Below, piece after piece: positions 59,817 to 64,000 of a DNA stretch of 64,000 nt. A program made the translations under genes and the position numbers. How positions within the stretch are numbered: position 1 is the first letter of the stretch; every line of letters begins with the position of its first letter. The DNA comes from Paractinoplanes lichenicola (GTDB lineage Bacteria; Actinomycetota; Actinomycetes; Mycobacteriales; Micromonosporaceae): positions 1 to 64,000 of the forward strand of contig NZ_JAENHO010000011.1 of assembly GCF_016785085.1 (NCBI RefSeq). The letters run 5' to 3'. The notes under the pieces are model-generated. The model had not been told where the DNA came from. It saw only the letters and a list, made by a program, of their open reading frames with translations, and did no database searches.

Positions 59817-59823
59817 TGGTACG

Positions 59824-60501
59824 GTGAAGTCGGAGAAAACGCCAGTCGATACCGATGCCCGCCGCGACCGCTGGGCCGGGCATCGGGAGCAGCGGCGATC
59901 TGAGCTCACGGACGCCGCGATCGATGCCATCCGGCGGCACGGGCCCGAGGTCGGCATGGAGGCGATCGCCGCCCACGCGGGGGTCAGCAAGCCCGTGCTC
60001 TACCGCTACTTCGCCGACAAGTCGGAGCTGTGGCTCGCGGTCGGGCAGCGCTCCGGGGCCCTGGTGCTCGACGCGATCGTCCCGGCCGTGGCCGCCGTAC
60101 GGGAGGAACGGGCCGCGATCGGGGCGGCCGTCGACGCGTACCTGACGCACATCGCCGCCGACACGAACCTCTACCAGTTCGTCGTGCACCAGCCCGACAT
60201 CGCCCGGCACCGCGACGTGGTCGCCGACGTCGTCGACACGGTGGCCAGCGGGCTCGCGCGCATCTTCGGCGACCGGCTGCGCGCGCGGGGACTCGACTCG
60301 GGGGCCGCGTTGCCCTGGGCGTACGGGGTAGTGGGTTACGTGCAGGCGGTGGGCGACTGGTGGTTGCGGCAGCAGCAGCCGATCAGCCGGGAGGCGCTCG
60401 GCGACTACCTGACGACCTTCCTGTGGGGCGGGGTGGCGGGCATCCAGCACGCGGCCGACGTCCCGGGCGGGCTGGCGGCTTTCAGACGGGAGACCATGTG
60501 A
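59824..60501 (+). CDS. TetR family regulator
   Basis: 225 residues from GTG 59824. The helix-turn-helix is RRSELTDAAIDAIRRHGPEVGMEAIAAHAGVSKPVLYRYFADK. The C-terminal domain is of the type seen in regulators of mycobacterial monooxygenase/lipid genes. Its stop overlaps the monooxygenase GTG (GTGA at 60498-60501), so it is the first gene of a three-gene operon and probably regulates it. Confidence 0.9.
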   Translation: MKSEKTPVDTDARRDRWAGHREQRRSELTDAAIDAIRRHGPEVGMEAIAAHAGVSKPVLYRYFADKSELWLAVGQRSGALVLDAIVPAVAAVREERAAIGAAVDAYLTHIAADTNLYQFVVHQPDIARHRDVVADVVDTVASGLARIFGDRLRARGLDSGAALPWAYGVVGYVQAVGDWWLRQQQPISREALGDYLTTFLWGGVAGIQHAADVPGGLAAFRRETM

Positions 60502-61931
60502 GCGGGCCGAGGCACTACGACGTTCTGATCATCGGGGCCGGGCTCAGCGGCATCGGCGCGGCGTGGCGGCTGCAGGAGGCGTTCCCGGCCAAGACGTACG
60601 CCGTCCTGGAGGCGCGGGACGCGATCGGCGGCACCTGGGACCTGTTCCGCTATCCGGGCGTGCGCTCGGACTCCGACATGTTCACCCTCAGCTACCCGTT
60701 CCGGCCGTGGACCGACACGCAATCCCTGGCCTCGGGCGACAAGATCCGTCAGTACATCCAGGACACCGCGGACGAGGGCGGCATCACCGCGCACATCCGC
60801 TTCGGTTCCCGGGTCGTCGCGGCCGACTGGGCCTCCGGCCGGTGGACCGTGCGGCTGGCCGACGGCACAACCCTGACCTGCGATTTCCTGTACGCCTGTG
60901 CGGGCTATTACTCGTACGAGGGTGGCTACCAGCCCAGCTTCCCGGGGGTCGCGGAGTTCGCCGGACGCCTCGTCCACCCGCAGTCGTGGCCGGCCGACCT
61001 CTCGTACGAGGGCAAGCGGGTCGTCGTCATCGGCAGCGGGGCGACCGCGGTGACGCTGGTGCCGGCCATGGCCCCCGACGCCGCGCACGTGACCATGCTG
61101 CAGCGCTCCCCCAGCTATCTGACCTCGCTGCCCCCGCGCGACGTCGTGGCCGCCGCGCTGCGCCGCACCCTGCCGCCGAGGGCCGCGAGCGCCGCCGCGC
61201 GGGCCAAGAACGTGCTGCTCACCCAGGGTTTCTACCAGCTCGCCCGGCGCCGGCCCGACCGCGTACGGAAGATGCTGCGGACGATGGCGGTGCGCGGCCT
61301 GGGCGACGCGGACTACGTCGACGAGCACTTCAAGCCCGCGTACGACCCGTGGGACCAGCGCCTGTGCGTGATCCCCGGCGGCGACTTGTGGGCCGCGATC
61401 CGTTCCGGGCGGGCCTCCGTGGTGACCGACCACATCTCGCGATTCGTCCCCTCCGGTGTGCTTCTGCGCTCGGGTCGTCTTCTCGAAGCGGACGTCGTGG
61501 TCTCGGCGACCGGGCTCTCGCTGGTGCCCATCGGCGGCGTCCAGGTGTCGATCGACGGCGAACCCGTGTCCATCGGCGAGCGGGCGGCCTACCGCGGGAT
61601 CATGCTCAGCGGCGTGCCGAACCTCGCCTACTGCATCGGCTACGTCAACGCGTCGTGGACGTTGCGCGCCGACCTTTCCCACCGGTACGTGATGCGCCTG
61701 CTGCGGCACATGGACCGGCACCACCTCGCCGTCGCCACGCCCACCAGCCCCGACGGCACCGGCCGGCCCCTGCTCGACCTGTCCTCCGGCTACGTGCAAC
61801 GGGCGCTCCACCTGTTCCCGCGGCAGGGCGACAAGGCCCCGTGGATCGTCCGCCAGAACTACCTGCGCGACGTGATCACCACGCCCCGGGCCGACGTCAC
61901 CCGCGACATGACCTTCGAGGAGACCCGATGA
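60498..61931 (+). CDS. FAD-dependent Baeyer-Villiger-type monooxygenase
   Basis: 477 residues. FAD site DVLIIGAGLSGIGAAWRL, NADPH site VVVIGSGATAVTLVP, and the BVMO fingerprint FAGRLVHPQSWP (FxGxxxHxxxWP). It should oxidise a ketone (or hydroxylate an amine) with NADPH and O2. It is related to MymA-like enzymes of actinobacteria. It is coupled upstream to tetR and downstream to the triplicated SDR start. Confidence 0.85.
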   Translation: MSGPRHYDVLIIGAGLSGIGAAWRLQEAFPAKTYAVLEARDAIGGTWDLFRYPGVRSDSDMFTLSYPFRPWTDTQSLASGDKIRQYIQDTADEGGITAHIRFGSRVVAADWASGRWTVRLADGTTLTCDFLYACAGYYSYEGGYQPSFPGVAEFAGRLVHPQSWPADLSYEGKRVVVIGSGATAVTLVPAMAPDAAHVTMLQRSPSYLTSLPPRDVVAAALRRTLPPRAASAAARAKNVLLTQGFYQLARRRPDRVRKMLRTMAVRGLGDADYVDEHFKPAYDPWDQRLCVIPGGDLWAAIRSGRASVVTDHISRFVPSGVLLRSGRLLEADVVVSATGLSLVPIGGVQVSIDGEPVSIGERAAYRGIMLSGVPNLAYCIGYVNASWTLRADLSHRYVMRLLRHMDRHHLAVATPTSPDGTGRPLLDLSSGYVQRALHLFPRQGDKAPWIVRQNYLRDVITTPRADVTRDMTFEETR

Positions 61932-62030
61932 TCCCGCCCCACCGCTCCGCTGGCCACCGCATGCTCCCGCCCGATCGCTTCGCCGGGCGCACCGCATGAT
62001 CCCGCCCTACCGTTTCGCCGGTCGCACCGC
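61928..62030 (+). repeat. Triplicated SDR start region with a nested leader frame
   Basis: Three imperfect units: 61928-61960, 61961-61995 and 61996-62030, each starting ATG and encoding MIPPHRSAGHR, MLPPDRFAGRTA and MIPPYRFAGRTA. The first ATG overlaps the monooxygenase stop (ATGA) and opens a 23-codon frame that ends in TGA overlapping the true SDR ATG at 61996 (ATGA again). It looks like two tandem duplications of the gene's first 33-35 bp. Confidence 0.85.
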
Positions 62031-62874
62031 CGTCCTGACCGGCGCCGCCAGCGGCATCGGCGAACAGCTCGCGTACGGCCTGGCCGCGCGCGGCAGCCAC
62101 CTGGTGCTGATCGACGTCGACGCCGCCCGCCTGGACCCTGTCGTCGCCCGCATCCGCGCCGCCCACCCGGCCCTCACCGTGACGTCGCTGGTAGCCGACC
62201 TCGCCGACCGCGCGCAGGTGCTCTCGGTGGCGACCCAGGTGCTCGACGCCCACCCCACGATCGGCCTGCTGATCAACAACGCCGGCATCGCCCTGGGCGG
62301 CCGCTTCGACCAGGTCACGACGGACGAGTTCGAGACCGTCATGAACGTCAACTTCCGCGCCCCCATGCTGCTGACCCACGCCCTGCTCCCCGCCCTGGCC
62401 CCCGGCGCCCACCTCGTCAACGTGTCCAGCCTGTTCGGCCTCATCGCCCCGTACGGCCAAAGCGCCTACGCGGCCTCGAAGTTCGCCCTGCGCGGCCTGA
62501 GCCAGGTGCTGCACGCCGAACTGGCCGACAACGGCGTGGGCGTCACCACCGTCCACCCCGGCGGCATCCGCACCCGGATCGCCTCCAGCGCCCACATCGG
62601 CAGCGGCGTGCCCCCGTCCGAGGTGGAACCCCACCAGCGCGCCTTCGCGGCCCTGCTCACCTACCCGCCCGAGAAGGCCGCCACCCAGATCCTCGACGCC
62701 GTGACCCGCCGCAAGGCCCGCCTGCTGATCGCCGCCAGCGCCAAACTCCCCGACCTGCTGGCCCGCCTGGCCCCGGTCGCCCACACCGGAATCCTGCGCG
62801 CCCTCACCAACGCCGCCACCCGCTCCCGCCCCACGAGACGCCCACCGGCAACCCACAACACCGCACGCGACTGA
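61996..62874 (+). CDS. Short-chain dehydrogenase/reductase (SadH-like)
   Basis: 292 residues. NAD(P)-binding TGAASGIGE, NNAG at about residue 92, catalytic Ser in NVSSLFG and YAASKFAL supplying the Tyr-x3-Lys pair. The family oxidises or reduces alcohols and ketones. Partnership with a BVMO resembles the mymA/sadH arrangement of mycobacteria. It is coupled through the repeat to the monooxygenase gene. Confidence 0.9.
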   Translation: MIPPYRFAGRTAVLTGAASGIGEQLAYGLAARGSHLVLIDVDAARLDPVVARIRAAHPALTVTSLVADLADRAQVLSVATQVLDAHPTIGLLINNAGIALGGRFDQVTTDEFETVMNVNFRAPMLLTHALLPALAPGAHLVNVSSLFGLIAPYGQSAYAASKFALRGLSQVLHAELADNGVGVTTVHPGGIRTRIASSAHIGSGVPPSEVEPHQRAFAALLTYPPEKAATQILDAVTRRKARLLIAASAKLPDLLARLAPVAHTGILRALTNAATRSRPTRRPPATHNTARD

Positions 62875-62950
62875 CAAGCCGCCGCCCGACGCGCCGCTGT
62901 CACCCGGCGACACCGCGCCGCCCACGCCCCCGACGAACTCGCCGCCCGGG

Positions 62951-63298
62951 TCAAGCCGGTGCTCGAAGCCCCGGCCGCTCCAGCACCACAAGAGTCAGGT
63001 CCTCAACGGCCCGCGTAGTGTGTTCCTCTCCTGCGGCCCACCATACGGCTTGCCCGGTGACAACCCGGTGCCAAGAGCCGTCACCGCCGCACACTTCTCC
63101 GCTGCCCGCCGTGACCAGCATCACCTGCTCGACCGGGGCCGGATGACGCCCGATCTCGCCGCCCGCCGCCACCCGCAGCACCGTGACCGCCAGCTCATCG
63201 GCCCGCACCACGGCCTTGGCCGTCAGACCCCGGCTCCCGTACGCCTCGATGCCCCGGCTCGTCTCCGGCCCGAAGCCGACAATCTCCACCGCGCCCAC
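62951..63298 (-). CDS. Cupin-fold protein
   Basis: 115 residues, a single cupin: AAGGEIGRHPAPVEQVMLVTAGSGEV with His and Glu-like metal ligands and a later WWAAGEEHTTRAV motif. Only the first His and the last His are clear, so the metal site may be incomplete. Role unknown. It is convergent with the SDR gene. Confidence 0.75.
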   Translation of the reverse strand: MGAVEIVGFGPETSRGIEAYGSRGLTAKAVVRADELAVTVLRVAAGGEIGRHPAPVEQVMLVTAGSGEVCGGDGSWHRVVTGQAVWWAAGEEHTTRAVEDLTLVVLERPGLRAPA

Positions 63299-63309
63299 CC
63301 TCCCCGTTC

Positions 63310-63897
63310 TCAGCCCGGGCGACGCTCGCCGCCCGCCTCGGTCAGGCCGTCGACGAGCAGCTCCGCCTCGTCCGCCGAGATGGTCATCGTGGTGCTGAGC
63401 AGCTCGACCGCCTGCTCGCGCTGCCCGGCTTCCACGAGGGCCGCGATCCGGAGCCAGGCGTACGCATCGGCCATCGCGTCATGACCGAGGGAGAGGCCGT
63501 CCGGCGGCTCAGTCGCGTCCCCAGTCGACCCGTCCCCCGCCACGGCATCCGGGAACCCCGCGGCGAGCGGCGTACCAGGAGCATCGGAGCGCAGCGCGTC
63601 GGAAGCGGCGGACGCCCGGGAGGCGGCTTCGGGCGGGCTGGTGTCGGCGATCTGAGTGGCCGTTTCGCGCAGGCGGGCGTCGGCGATCTGAGTGGCCGCG
63701 TCCCGCAGGCGGGTGTCCGCGCTCGGCGACGCCGCGGCGGCGGCCCGCGCCTCCATCTCCCGCATCTGGGTTCCCAGCAGGTCCTGCCGGCCGCCCCGGC
63801 GGCGCAGAACCATCGTGATCACCGCGATGAGCAGGACCGCGACGACAAACCCCACCACCAGTTCCAGCAGGCTCGCGTCGGTGCCACCCGGGCTCAT
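63310..63897 (-). CDS. Membrane protein with short heptad-like repeats
   Basis: 195 residues from ATG 63897. One membrane helix (LLELVVGFVVAVLLIAVITMVL), then a cytoplasmic part with tandem DTRLRDAATQIA / DARLRETATQIA / DTSPPEAA units, and a C-terminal LRIAALVEAGQREQAVELLS region. The repeats look like a coiled coil; the end resembles TPR-like or CCG-type helices. No family is recognised. From 63898 to 64000 nothing is called. Confidence 0.6.
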   Translation of the reverse strand: MSPGGTDASLLELVVGFVVAVLLIAVITMVLRRRGGRQDLLGTQMREMEARAAAAASPSADTRLRDAATQIADARLRETATQIADTSPPEAASRASAASDALRSDAPGTPLAAGFPDAVAGDGSTGDATEPPDGLSLGHDAMADAYAWLRIAALVEAGQREQAVELLSTTMTISADEAELLVDGLTEAGGERRPG

Positions 63898-64000
63898 GCG
63901 ACCACGGCCGGCGGTTCCCACCACATGCGGGCAATCCTAGTTCTGAGCACCCCGCTGAGGGGTAACCGCAGGCACTCCCTCATCCGCCGCGCCCTTCCTA

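Overview
The window is high-GC actinobacterial chromosome. The closest feel is Micromonosporaceae (Actinoplanes-like): strong GC3 bias, many GTG starts, dense 4-bp ATGA/GTGA gene overlaps, a conservon (cvnABCD-type) operon, NB-ARC/TPR regulators, a HemD-winged-helix nitrate regulator, and frequent CGTACG palindromes. That taxonomic call is inference. No rRNA, tRNA, CRISPR array, transposase or integrase was recognised.

Layout. 0-3 kb: an 80-bp tandem array runs into the 3' end of a LysE-type exporter gene, followed by SMI1-like and ParB-like-motif genes, a lipoprotein and a broken ricin-B lectin fragment. 3-10 kb: two possible conflict/defence modules flank housekeeping genes. One is a small EACC1-like protein coupled to an HExxH/ExxxD metallopeptidase; the other is a lower-GC gene for a restriction-endonuclease-like/NACHT protein. 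10-15 kb: DUF4386 protein and divergent TetR with paired operators, GAF-GGDEF cyclase, NhaA-DsbA-like fusion. 15-28 kb: NB-ARC/TPR regulator, secreted proteins, an Nramp-related carrier without the DPGN motif, a secreted PA14/beta-propeller/CBM/DUF1080 protein, a GGDEF-EAL protein and a two-component system.

28-36 kb: small enzymes and stress genes, MarR/quinone reductase with a divergent operator, APH and NUDIX proteins, then a cluster resembling polymorphic-toxin immunity genes (DUF4259, DUF6461 and an orphan). A degenerate DUF6461 copy lies about 6 kb away. 35-41 kb: a conservon with a nitrate/nitrite-sensing (NIT) kinase, translationally coupled to a betaine-type binding protein, followed by a PLP decarboxylase. 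41-49 kb: mixed accessory genes with several gene relics at 43-45.8 kb, then an LPG-synthase-like protein coupled to an esterase.

49-57.5 kb: a complete assimilatory nitrate operon reading leftward: nnaR-like HemD/winged helix, sirohydrochlorin chelatase (siroheme), nitrate reductase, nirB, nirD, narK. Nearly every junction overlaps. 57.5-64 kb: two tiny tandem paralogues, a GyrI-like protein, a Fes-like esterase, a TetR-BVMO-SDR operon whose SDR start is triplicated, a cupin and a membrane protein.

The best candidates for something not yet described are the 3.18-5.11 kb EACC1-like/metallopeptidase pair, the endonuclease-NACHT gene, the tandem tiny-paralogue pair at 57.5-57.9 kb, and an 89-bp dispersed repeat (28.6 and 49.2 kb).
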